Below, in pieces: positions 43,557 to 56,040 of a stretch of DNA of 64,000 bases. This DNA is from Latrodectus hesperus (Eukaryota > Arthropoda > Arachnida > Araneae > Theridiidae), in contig CM075853.1 in the NCBI GenBank assembly GCA_037975125.1, positions 34,742,613 to 34,806,612 of the forward strand, read 5' to 3'. The translations under genes and the position numbers were made by a program. The first letter of the stretch is position 1. Every line of letters begins with the position of its first letter. The notes below the pieces were generated by a model. The model searched no databases. It worked only from the letters and a program-made list of their open reading frames with translations, and had not been told where the DNA came from.

Positions 43557-46500
43557 CTACTAATTAATGATTTTGCATTTGCTCAACCGTAATAACTTGC
43601 AAAAATGGCAAAAACACAACATCAAACTAAATGTTTAATACTTTTCAGCAGACAAACAATCGACTTCTGTTGTACGTCACCTGAAAACCCAGGATCTATA
43701 AGTACTTTTCCTAAATAGTAAGACAAAATACAATATAAAAAAAGAGAAAATGTGGAAATTTTCCAAGCACCCATCCAACATACGTGCGTGAGAAAACAGA
43801 GGCATCACATCCATCTCCCAGATTTCAATTACTAATGCGATTGAATTTGTCATCTTCCATTTTCAAGAACTTTCAAGAACAACTTAGCCATGGTTAATAA
43901 AATCAAAATGTATTTTAAAAAGTTTAGATGTGGAATTCAAAATAATTTTTTGACAGTCCCAAATAATTCTTATATTCTGTAGCTCCTTCGGTAAAATTGT
44001 GGAATAATAACAGTCAAGACCATAAAACGAGTATCTCTAACTTAAAAAGTAATAATTCATTGTATCTACTGAAATTGAAATAAAATATATTAAATTAAAA
44101 CTCATTGAGATATCATATTATTTTTGTAAAATTATAAATAATAAATATTACAGTATTGATTTATAATTTACATTAAAAAGTATTAATTTTACAGTATAAA
44201 ATTAAGCTTTCTCATTGAATATTTAAATTCTTCAATTGATCTAAATCCATGAATTGCATTTTATCAAACTAATTTCATTCTTATCGTCTGCTTTAAAAAT
44301 TTCCATTGTAAAGCACTATATTATTTCACGTTTTAAAGTTTGAAAATATTTTCTTAAACATTATAATAATAATGTATTTAAATAGTTAATCATTCTATTA
44401 ATATTAATAAATTAAGATGGACTTTAAAATAATTGCATAAAAAATATCTATAACATATTTTGTAATTAATTTTTCTTATATATAAGCCTAGAATTTATTA
44501 TTTTTTAAATTTTAAATTTTCCTCCTTTGAATTTTTCAAAAATGCATTGCTGTCATTATAACCTAATTTAAATGCCATAGTGCATTAGTGTCAACTGATA
44601 ACAATTTCCAAGTTGCAGAACATAGTTAAAAATTATATACATATATGTAAATAGTGTGCTATAGCATCCATCAGATGATGTAGCTTTTAGAAAAAAATTG
44701 GAATTTAGAAAAAGATAATTACTATATTTAGTGAGATGTTTACATTAATGCTTGGCTAGTTTAAAATGATGTTTTTCATAATGTAATGACATAACACGTA
44801 TTGATTCAATAAAACACAAATTGATTGATATGATGAAGGCTTGCAAATTCTCATTAGTTACAAAATTGTTAAATACCTAATTTGAAATTCTTATACTTTG
44901 AGTTCTATTGTACGCCCGTGAGATATTGTAACATCTCGTTCGCGATATTGGCTAAAAACATCATTTTTCAAAAATATTCTCTTTATGCTAACTCATAAAC
45001 TTAATACTTTTTCAAATAATAATAATAAATATCATATTGAATAAAAAAAATACCACGTAGAAAAAAAGGCAGAACTAGTGAACGCAGAAGAAAAGGTAGA
45101 ACCAATGTGACCAAATAGTTATAAAGAATAACAATTTTATAACACAGAGAATAATTACATACATACTTTCTTACAGCCAGAAAGTTCCGGTTAGATGTGC
45201 AGAGTGTTATAAGTTATTTTATAACAATTTCAGAGCAGAGAGAGAGTTACTTATAAGATTTACATTAATTAATAACTGATCAAAATTTTGATACTATATA
45301 CAGTTTTATTTAAATTTAGCTACAGAGGCCAACATCCTGATATAAGTTTCATTTTATTTCATACACCCATTTTCAAACTAATTGAGAGCTAAAATTCAAC
45401 GAACACACAGAACAGACATTTTATATACATGGATTTCAATGTCTGTTTGAAAATTTTATGCTGAAGTGATGTAAAATCAATAAAAATACGTATTTTTAAG
45501 GTTTTAATCAGATAAAATTGGTAAAATTAAAAAATGAAAATATATTATGACGGAATTACTTTGATTATAAACATGCTAAACCATGATTATTTTGTTCGGT
45601 AAGTTTTAAGACAGTTAACATTTTATAGAAAATTATTATAAAGTATATAGCTGCCTCCACAGTTTTAAAAATTGAATTCTATTATTTAATTTTTAAACTG
45701 TTTAAGTAAAATAACTTAGTAAAGATTGTTCAGTAGTTTTTATTATATTTCTCTATTAAGTAATTCTAAAAAGTTATGTTTTTGTGTTAAGGAAAAAAAA
45801 TTCTAGTCTTGATCTATTTAATATTTTTGTATAAGTTAAAATGTCAAAATTTTATAATGTAATAGCAATTTTCCATTAATATAACAGAATTTATATTTCT
45901 AAAACATATGAAAATTCTCTAAATATCTCTTATTTCTTATTTTAAGCGTAAGATGAGAAGTTAAGTTTTGCAAATTAAAATATACGTTGATCTGTTATAT
46001 TTGCACAAAACCGGGCAGTTATGGAAAAGTAATCCTAGTAAAGTAATAGAAGTAAAATTATCGTATAGACTTCAAAATAATTTTTATTTCTGTCTAGATT
46101 AATGCTCTAATAATGTAAGTATTATAACTGAATAGGATATTGTGTGAATAATAATTTTTAAGAGTAACTTATTTTGTGTTAAATTGCTTCTATATAACAT
46201 TTTTAAATGGCTTATAAGATTTTTCTTACTATTATTACTTAAATATACTTGAAGTATGCAATATTTTTGTTTTTCAAAACTACTAGTATGTAAGAGATGA
46301 ATCATTAAGATTAAAATGTGCTAAGCTAAAAACATTTGTAAAAAACAGTATTTATATCACACTTGTGTACGCAGGTGTTTAAAAATAACCCAAACTAAAA
46401 AATATTATAAAAATTTTGGAATGAAAATTCCATTCTTTTTGGAAAGACCAAGATTTATGAATTTTTCATCATTCATTTTAGTAATAATTTTAAAATTTAA

Positions 46501-49479
46501 TGCTTTCGAGAGAGATGAGAACCTCTTATTTCTTATAACAGTCTTTGACTATGCACTTTTAAATGGATTAGAATTGGTCAACTACTGCATAAAATCAAAA
46601 AATATTAGTTTTACATTTCATAAATTATATTTGAAAAATTTAATGTCCTTCATTATGTTTAATTTACAAAGTATCTGCGTTTTAATTTTTTTCTACCCAT
46701 AAAAGCAATTTATCTTGGTCTTTGATTCAAGTCTCTGTAGTGTGCGATGAAATATGCTCCACATAATATGTATTTAGTAAGTTCATCTGTCTATAGATAT
46801 TAACATCTTAAAATAATCTTGAAGCAGCTGATCACTAACGGAAGAATAAAATCATTTTAAAATCTTAAATATAAAATATATTATTTTCGTAATAAATGTC
46901 ATATTTAAGTTTTTTATAATACAAATGAATATTTCTTAACCATTTTATAGTAGCTCATTAATCATTCTATTCATATTAATTTTATTCTATTTCATAATCA
47001 TCTTATAGCTATGCAAAAAGTTATTGGTGATCACATATCGTTTAAAATTAAAATTTTCTGCTGGTAAATGAAATGTTGAGAAATGTTTACAATGTGTAAT
47101 ATTACCTAATATTGGAAGAGATTATTCAGATCAATATTACTTGATTACAGGATAAAATTGATGGTATAGTTAATCTACATGTAAAAATTTATTATTATTT
47201 AAAAATTGCAATAAAATATACAATATATAATCTCCTATAAATTCATCAGATGTGCTTATGAACTAGTCGACAAAAAATAATGAAATGTTTCAATTATATT
47301 GTAAAACGCTAATAACTCGTATTTTGGGAATGATTTTGGATTTTAGAAAATAAATACTTATCATAAATCGAAAAAATATTTTATATTGAAGATGAAGAAA
47401 ACTAGTAACAATGCAAGTATTTGAAAATGCCTCACTGCCCTTTAGGCTATTCTTGAAATTTATATGTCTTCACTGTTATACCATTAAGTACCATATTTTT
47501 CGATAAAACACGTTCGATATTTTAAAAAAGAAAGAAAACGGTCAGTCCTTAATTTGATTGTCCTTATCTGCACTCTAAGGGAAAATGTGATTTATTTTGC
47601 CAGTTTAGTTTAGTTGCCAGTTCTGTTCATATTACACCCAATTAAATGAAATCTAAACATCAGCAGAAAATATGACTTTATTCTATTTATAGACAAATTT
47701 TGTCCAATATTTCACTACGATGTTAAAATATTTATCAATCTGTAAAATTTTAGATCCCGAAATGTTTCAATGTTTAGATTCCGAATTTTTATAATTATTT
47801 TTAAAACGGCAAAAATTAAATCTTATTCATACTTTATAAAAAATACAATGAATAAAAACTATAAAATATATTTTATAAATAAATAATTTTATAAAATTAC
47901 TCCATAAAAATGTCATTTCTATAAGAATTTTTCAAATATTTGGAACAAAACATATTCCGTTCTTATTTTTGTATGAGTTTATCTCTCAAGGTAACTGTAA
48001 ATTGGGCTAATGTGTTAAGTTTATTTAATTTTATTTATGTATAACAGCAATTATTTAATATGCATTATTTAATGAATTAAGTGATGATTTTTAAAGTGCA
48101 TTTAATTACAAAATTTGCTAATTTTCTGCTTTAATCAAGGAATAAAATTTTCATCTAAATTGATGCGGTTTTTTTTAATTAAATCAATGAAAAAACTATC
48201 AGTCACTAATAATATAGTTGCATAGACCTATATTACTTATAGCATATATTTAGTAATACTTTGCAGTTTTCTAGGAACAAGATACTTTTTATGTGAACAC
48301 TAATAATAATATTTTACTCAAGTAAATATTTTAAGTAAATTGATACAAATATTTCATGCGTTTTTTATAATTATGCCATTTTTAAACCTAATATAGGATT
48401 GTAATCAGAAGTTTAGATAACATCATAAGATAACATAAATGAAATCATTGTAATTTTCATCAATATCCCGAATATAATATAAGCCAATTTAAAACATTTA
48501 TGCTTGTCTTAAATTTTCTTCCGTACATCAAATCAAGAATATTTACGATTAGTAAGTATACTTGGTACAGAAACGGGATAGTCTTGATTTTAATGAGGAT
48601 ACAGTGTATAAAATTCATATGATGGACATATATGCAGACTGGATAAAAATATTCACTCGATTTTCTATATAAATTTTAAAATAAATATTAAATGTATGCA
48701 AATATAATGTTATTATAATCAAGTAAAATTTTGGAACTTTATCAAAGATAGTCAGGAACAAAAAAGGAATTTTATAACGGTAGAATAAAGTCTGGAATTA
48801 TAAATATATTTGAAGATAATTTAATATTCAAGTAATTCATTTTGAAATCCTTTTCTACATATATTGGTTATTATTTTATACTTTAAACAATGTTGTGTGT
48901 AATCGCATTTATTTAGTAAAAATTGTTTAAATTATTACTTTAAATCCTAAAAAAAAATTTATAGAAAATTGCATTTTTAAAAAATTTAAAAGAAATTGAT
49001 GTAGTAAATATCGAATATCACAAAATAAGGTTCCTTTAATTTCTACAGTAAAATAAAATCCATTAGGTGTATATTATAACATCCTTTTAAATGAAGTATC
49101 ACAAACCGTAATAATGAAAATTCAAAAATAAATGTAATAAATTTATATTTCTCTTCTCAATTCTAAAATCACCATTTTTCTTCATATCAATAAATAAATA
49201 TTAATTTACAATCTCCTATAAAAATAATCAAAATATCAAAACATGATACATAATTAAATAAAACTTTGTCAGGGTAAACAAGATTTCTTGAAGATGAAAT
49301 AAAATAATCAACACTAAGCACGCACTTTAATCTGCCTGAGATTATTAAAATAAACTATCAGTAGGGATTATAGGACATATAACTTTCTCAGGGGAATAAC
49401 AGGAAAGCATTCTTTAATTATGTACACTCTATTTTAATTTAATAGGAAGAGAATTCAATAAATCGAAATCCTGTATCTG
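43557..49479. other. AT-rich stretch, no gene seen
   Basis: Nearly 6 kb of AT-rich DNA. The minus-strand frame 46099-46305 and the plus-strand frame 46421-46702 are rich in I, L, F and K and look like chance frames. No repeat or RNA feature was recognised. Confidence 0.55.
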
Positions 49480-49690
49480 GCATCGTCATGTGGATGTTAA
49501 GTATTTTTCTGTTTTCCTTTCATTACCGGCATTATTAATCAAACGGTGAGAACAGGAGCATCGCCAAAATAATTAACCTTTGGCGACATTTACTAATGAT
49601 CCGGATTTCCGCATTTTGGCGACAAATTCTGCCCGTCGTCATGATTGCCCAAGCACATTTATAATTAGTTTCAACGCTTCAGTAAATCTA
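49480..49690. other. GC-richer non-coding patch with short inverted repeat
   Basis: More complex than its surroundings. The arms TCGCCAAAAT (from about 49561) and ATTTTGGCGA (about 49612-49621) are inverted copies, and a further TTTGGCGAC lies between them. No open frame is present. Possible regulatory element or MITE remnant. Confidence 0.35.
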
Positions 49691-51480
49691 TTCATTATTA
49701 ATTTGAAAAATGCATAGCAATTATAGAGCAGTCTTGAAACTTTGGTGTTACATCAATATATTTTAGCTTGTTTTAAAAGCAGGAGAGTTGGTTTTAATTA
49801 ATTTTTTTTGAACTTAAGTATTATTCTTTACGTTTAAAAATATAAAAAATAAATCAATTTATAAATTTCTTTTATTTCTCTAATCACAAATTAAAATAAA
49901 TCATTGTTTGAAGTTAAAACACAGAAAAATCCATTAAAAAATTTGAATAGTTTTGATACATAAGTTATTTTTCATTTAAATATATCAAAACATAACATTC
50001 AAAACTAACAAAATAATTTTAATTGCTGAGCGTTAATTACTATTTATAGGTATTATTATTATTATAACTTTTGAATTTCCAAAGATATATAAATCCTTTG
50101 ATAGATTGTATTAAAAATGCCTGAGTTGGAATTCTGAATACATGGTAAAATTATTTAAGATTGAAACATATACTAATTAAATAAATCAAGAAACTGCCTT
50201 ACAAAAAATTGAGGTGATTTTTTGTTAGATTCATATATTTCTTGGTGCTTTATTTAGCATACTCTGTAATTAAAAACTCTCTCTAAGTTCATTAAATTTT
50301 GACTAACTTAAAAATAGTAGTGCTATAAACTAAACAATGTTATGAAATATGCATATATAAGCTAAAATTTGGTATAACTTGAAAAGAAGACTTTCTAATC
50401 AATGTTAGTTAAAAAAAACTTTTCACAGCAAAATTATTTTAATTAATTTGTCTCATCAAAAATTCCTATTAGAAATATTTCATAAAAAACCAGCAGAGAT
50501 ATTTCCGAAAGAAATTTATGTTACTTCCGATTATTTAAAGTTACCCAAGAAATTTTATTTTAGTAAAGTTTTGCTGAAAAATGGGAAGTTACAGATTTTT
50601 ACTTAATTTCTCAAATTGTTAAGAATAAGAATATTATTAACACGGGAAAGTAATTATGTTTTATATATTATGTTTGTTTTGCCAAAACATACCTATGTTC
50701 ATTGTAGAATGCAAAGACCATTCCATTAGCTGGTTTGAAAAATATTTAATATTTATTTCTAAGTACTGAATTTGCTCCCAAACATTCCCTCAAATGGGAT
50801 TAACAGAAAACAGAAACCACGATTTTATATAAGGTTCTCAACTCTACAAACATTCACATCCAATATATGATATGATTTCACGTCATTGAAAATAAAAGGC
50901 CAGTGAACTGACCTTTCGCTTACCAAGAAAAAAAACAATGAATTTATTTAAGTCTAATACCTAAAACGTTATTCACAAGCAAAATGTTTACGCCTTTATG
51001 AAAAACTGATGTTTTAAACACGAGACTTAAAATAATATCTAAAAATATTCGATGAGATATAAAATTTACAGCCGACTATTTCATTTTTCCAGTGTAATAA
51101 GAACTTTCATATAATTAAAAAAATACAATGAAAACATTGAGAACAGTTGAGAAAATTTCCGTAGTTAAAACCAAAAGCTATACTGAAGAGAAAGAACACT
51201 AAATTCTTAGAAATTCCTCACCATTATTTTAGTACCTGGAAGTCGATGCATTGCAAATTTTGTCTTTGCGTGATCCAATCAATATGCACTCTATTTTGTT
51301 TCCACGAAAGAAGTTTGACTTTTTCAGACAGCGATAATTTTTTGGCTTGCTTTAGAAAGAACATTATTATAGCTATTGGTCTTTAAATATATTCGGATGC
51401 AATTGATTTCTTTTTTCTTTCAACGTCCGGTCATTTACGCTAAATTAAAACTTTTGGAAGAAAAAGGGCTGGAATTGATG
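49691..51480. other. AT-rich stretch, no gene seen
   Basis: AT-rich DNA that becomes slightly more complex after 51230, ahead of the promoter-like sequence. No coding frame was recognised. Confidence 0.5.
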
Positions 51481-51486
51481 GCATCC

Positions 51487-51523
51487 TATATAATAGGGCA
51501 CCCAATGGGTGTACCATCTCAGT
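51487..51523 (+). promoter_or_regulatory. Candidate RNA polymerase II core promoter (TATA + initiator)
   Basis: TATATAA at 51487-51493 is followed by a TCAGT initiator at 51519-51523, with the presumed start A at 51521. The 34-bp distance from the first T of the TATA box is compatible with arthropod core promoters. Between them lies the near-palindrome CACCCAATGGGTG. The local GC content is above background. No downstream gene is recognised; the first downstream ATG, at 51603, opens only a 19-codon frame inside the hairpin. Confidence 0.35.
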
Positions 51524-51603
51524 TGCGAAAGTGAACTGATACATATTTCTTAGAAGCAGACATCAATCAAAAGAAAAAAAAATTAACCCCATTCCCAAAC
51601 AAT

Positions 51604-51651
51604 GACGCTGTATAATATAAGAAATATTACCACTTTATATTATACAGCGTC
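51604..51651. repeat. Perfect 17-bp stem-loop, loop with NANTATTAC-type nonamer
   Basis: Left arm GACGCTGTATAATATAA (51604-51620) and right arm TTATATTATACAGCGTC (51635-51651) are exact reverse complements. The 14-nt loop GAAATATTACCACT contains AAATATTAC. That fits the NANTATTAC nonamer found in the loops of rolling-circle origins of CRESS-DNA viruses and related replicons. A further AAAC/GTTT pairing lies outside a three-base mismatch. The structure itself is certain. The origin interpretation is speculative, because no Rep or capsid-like frame is visible nearby. It is too short to be a typical microRNA precursor. Confidence 0.9.
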
Positions 51652-51935
51652 CACGTTTTAATTTACGTCCTCAAACATTATTAATGAACATGACAAATCT
51701 TCAGCTAGGTCAGATATAGAACTTATCGCTTCTAGTAGGAAAAAGAACAATTTTCCTAACCAACACAAATGGATTTAGCAAAAGATTTCTGGTTTAGTTA
51801 TAAATTAAAATAGTACATTAATCTTAAAATAAAACAATGGGTCAGATAATTATAGTTGAAGGTAAAACAAAAATATGTTTTTGAGACTAAAAGTATACTT
51901 TTAATTAATTTTTTGATAAATGCATGAATAAAAAG

Positions 51936-52354
<419 letters not shown>

Positions 52355-52617
52355 ATCCGTTAGCTTAGAGACAGAGCTTCGCGTCCCCAAGGCACGAGTC
52401 CGAAGTTCGATCATCAAGATCGACTAAAGCTTTCATCCCCTCAGTGATTTGATGAATTGAGTACCAAATTTGTTTGCAAACTTAACATTTGAGGTTTACT
52501 CACGTTTGGATGATCAATTAACCGGAGCATATATTTCGCAACCCAGTGACCCTTAGGAAAACAAATATGACCCATGTAGAGTTAGACCCACATATAGGCT
52601 GTCGTACCATTGTTTTA
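52355..52617 (+). mobile_element. tRNA-derived SINE (type A), copy 2, diverged
   Basis: Collinear with the SINE at 34017-34294 over its full length. The head has a B-box-like AGTTCGATC (52404-52412). CTTTCATCCCCTCAGTG matches CTTTCATTCCTTCAGTG, and GGCTGTCGTACCA matches GGCTATCGTGCCA at the 3' end. Many substitutions and small indels separate the copies, and no target duplication is clear here. It is therefore probably the older insertion. Confidence 0.8.
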
Positions 52618-54441
52618 GCTTATATATATATTATAATTCTTATATTTAAAATGTAGCAACAGTTATGGAAATGATAACAAATATGTGGTGTACCAGGCTC
52701 TCTCGAATTGTTTTTAATAAGTCAAAAAATTGAATAATGAACTAATTTTTTAAATGTAACGAAACTAATTATTCAATTACTTTGAGCTGCAATTTAATGG
52801 CTAAAACGTTTCATCAAGAGGTAAACATTTCAATTCATTTAATTTGAAATATGTCGATACTAAGAATTAAAAGACCATTTTTTATATTTTATGTGACCAA
52901 TTATTAAGCATAAAATTACAGTAAAGAACCACTGAAAATGAATTACTTGGTAATGGATTTTCTTAAGTAATATTTTTTCCTAATTTCGATTCTGTGCCAC
53001 AAGTATGAATTCGAGATTATCAATTATATATATAATGCAATATTTTATATAAATATTGTATGAAAAATACAAACAATATACACAATATCTAGAATTATAG
53101 CCTCAAAATAAAAAGAGTAAAATATAAATATTTCAGATTTTTTTTATTTGCAATGAAGTGATTTATTTCTAAACTATAACTCATTGCTTATCATTTCTCA
53201 ATTCGACAGAAAATCAAAACTCGTTCAGCATCCAGATATTTCAAATTCGCCCAATTTTATTTTGTAAAAGAAATACAGAATTGATAGAGTAACGTAATTT
53301 AATAATCAAAAACAGTGTTTATATAATAAATCACGAAAGCGAAACGAAAGTCAAATTTCATTTTTCATTTGATATTCACTAGGGTCTTAGTAAAATATCT
53401 TTTGACTCAATTTGAAATTCCATATTGAAATATTTTGTTTTCCAAATGTCATATTCTTTGTAAGAATGCAATAAGGTTGAAAGTATATTGGATCGTTTAT
53501 TTAGAGAATATTTCAAAATAGATTCTTCAATTTAAATTTCTGAGACATTTTACTCTTTATATTTTACTAGGTATAATTATATATATGTCTGTATAATTAT
53601 ATTGATTATATAAAATATATTACTAAGCAATAAAATTTCAATATGTACATTTTATCAATTAATTGTAGTATCTGCTCTAAATTATGTAAATTAAATATTT
53701 CAAATTTGTAAATGATTAGCTTGTCCAAAGTCTGTCTAAGACATTCAAATACAGAATATTTGCCCTAGGCCACCAAATCAACTAGAAAATTTGTATTACG
53801 TTGTTTGTCGAATATAATCGCTTGCCACATCGAATATCAATTTGTTACTGTAAAGCAGAATGTATCCCCAAAAGAAGGTTTTGTCCCAGGCCCCAATTAG
53901 GCTCACTCGGGCTCTGCATTTGTCAATTTTCAGATGGTTGACTAAGTGCACAACAGGTATACTCTTTTAGTCAATCAAAAATCTAGATTTATTATTGTGA
54001 CAAAGAAAACGAATTTTCTTTGAATAATCTAATTAATAATAAAATATTTTAACCATTTGAAAAATCAAATGTTTTGATCGATATGTATATGAAAGGCAGT
54101 ATCCAGGGTTATTTATTGCTATATGGATACTCTACTAACTAGCAAAACTGTTATTTTTAAATGATTTTAAATTATTAATAATATAAGTGTGAGTATTTAT
54201 CATTTATTTCAATGTACTATAGAGAGGTTAAATGAAAAACAAGAATAATATATTTTTAACAGTTTAAAGATGTATTATAAATAAACTTTCAATTTATATT
54301 TTTGAAACATTTTAGAACTTTTTAGATTGTAGCAGTAGAAATTATCAAACTTATGATTTTAAAATATGTTAACAAAAAATATAAGTAAGATGTTTATAAA
54401 TTAATCGATGTCAGAATACTTTGAAAAGACTTAGTTAATAA

Positions 54442-54443
<2 letters not shown>
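52618..54443. other. AT-rich stretch with one unidentified patch
   Basis: Mostly AT-rich. The patch at about 53720-53960 (TTTTGTCCCAGGCCCCAAT, TCACTCGGGCTCTGC) is GC-richer but has no open frame or recognised repeat ends. Confidence 0.4.
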
Positions 54444-55380
<937 letters not shown>

Positions 55381-56040
55381 GACACAACGGACGATCATTT
55401 AGAGACCGTACTTCAACTTCGACTTCTAAAAAGTAAACGACACTCTATTTATAAACTTTCTCTCTCTCTCTCTCTGTTCGTGCAAAAGAATAAACAAAAG
55501 ATTCTTGCCTCTTTTTGCTTTGCTCCTCACAATAGAACAAGAAATTTCTGGAATTACGAGTCCTTTACGAAAGCCATTGTTTTGTTGAAGGCCGTGTTTG
55601 CTGACAACTGCAAGATCACCGTTACAGTGAAAAAGAAAGTGGGAAGGGAGAATCACCCGGAATTTATAATCTAGGGGTCCTGACATTTGAATTTTGGTCC
55701 CAGGCCAGTGCCTTTCCGAACTTATTATTTTGTTCCATTCTACGCATCGTTTGTTCTACTTTCGAAAGCTCCCCTGGAGCGAAGTGGGAGCTTTTTCTTA
55801 TTGCCTTCGAGGCGCCAGGGATTTATGGGTAAAATTCCGAGTCGCTTTCTGGCCCTTCCATTTAAAATGAAATGGACTTTATTTTAATGATATTTGAATG
55901 GGTTGGAAATGGGTCGGAGAGAAGCGATATCGAAGTTAGGAGGTGTTTCGAATTTCTTCCAATGACGTCAAGAATTTATTTTCGAAACATTTGTGCGTCT
56001 TTTAAAACAAAGTGAGAAATCTGCGCAACTTTGTTTCGGT
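55381..56040. other. GC-richer block, possible regulatory element
   Basis: Resembles the block at 1.15-1.93 kb: more complex, CpG-containing, with overlapping frames on both strands (55426-55686 minus; 55480-55674 and 55687-55887 plus). None has a known domain. It includes a 9-bp hairpin AAAGCTCCC (55765-55773) / GGGAGCTTT (55786-55794) and a CRE-like TGACGTCA near 55963. A conserved non-coding element, a 5' region of an undetected gene or an old repeat are all possible. Confidence 0.35.
55459..55475. repeat. Short (TC)n microsatellite
   Basis: About eight TC dinucleotides within the GC-richer block. Confidence 0.9.

Noticed and set aside
46421..46702. 93-codon plus-strand frame
   Set aside because: I, L, F, K and N-rich peptide without a domain in monotonous AT-rich DNA; expected by chance.
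51604..51651. microRNA precursor
   Set aside because: The stem is only 17 bp plus a few outer pairs, too short for a normal precursor arm of about 22 nt with flanking stem.
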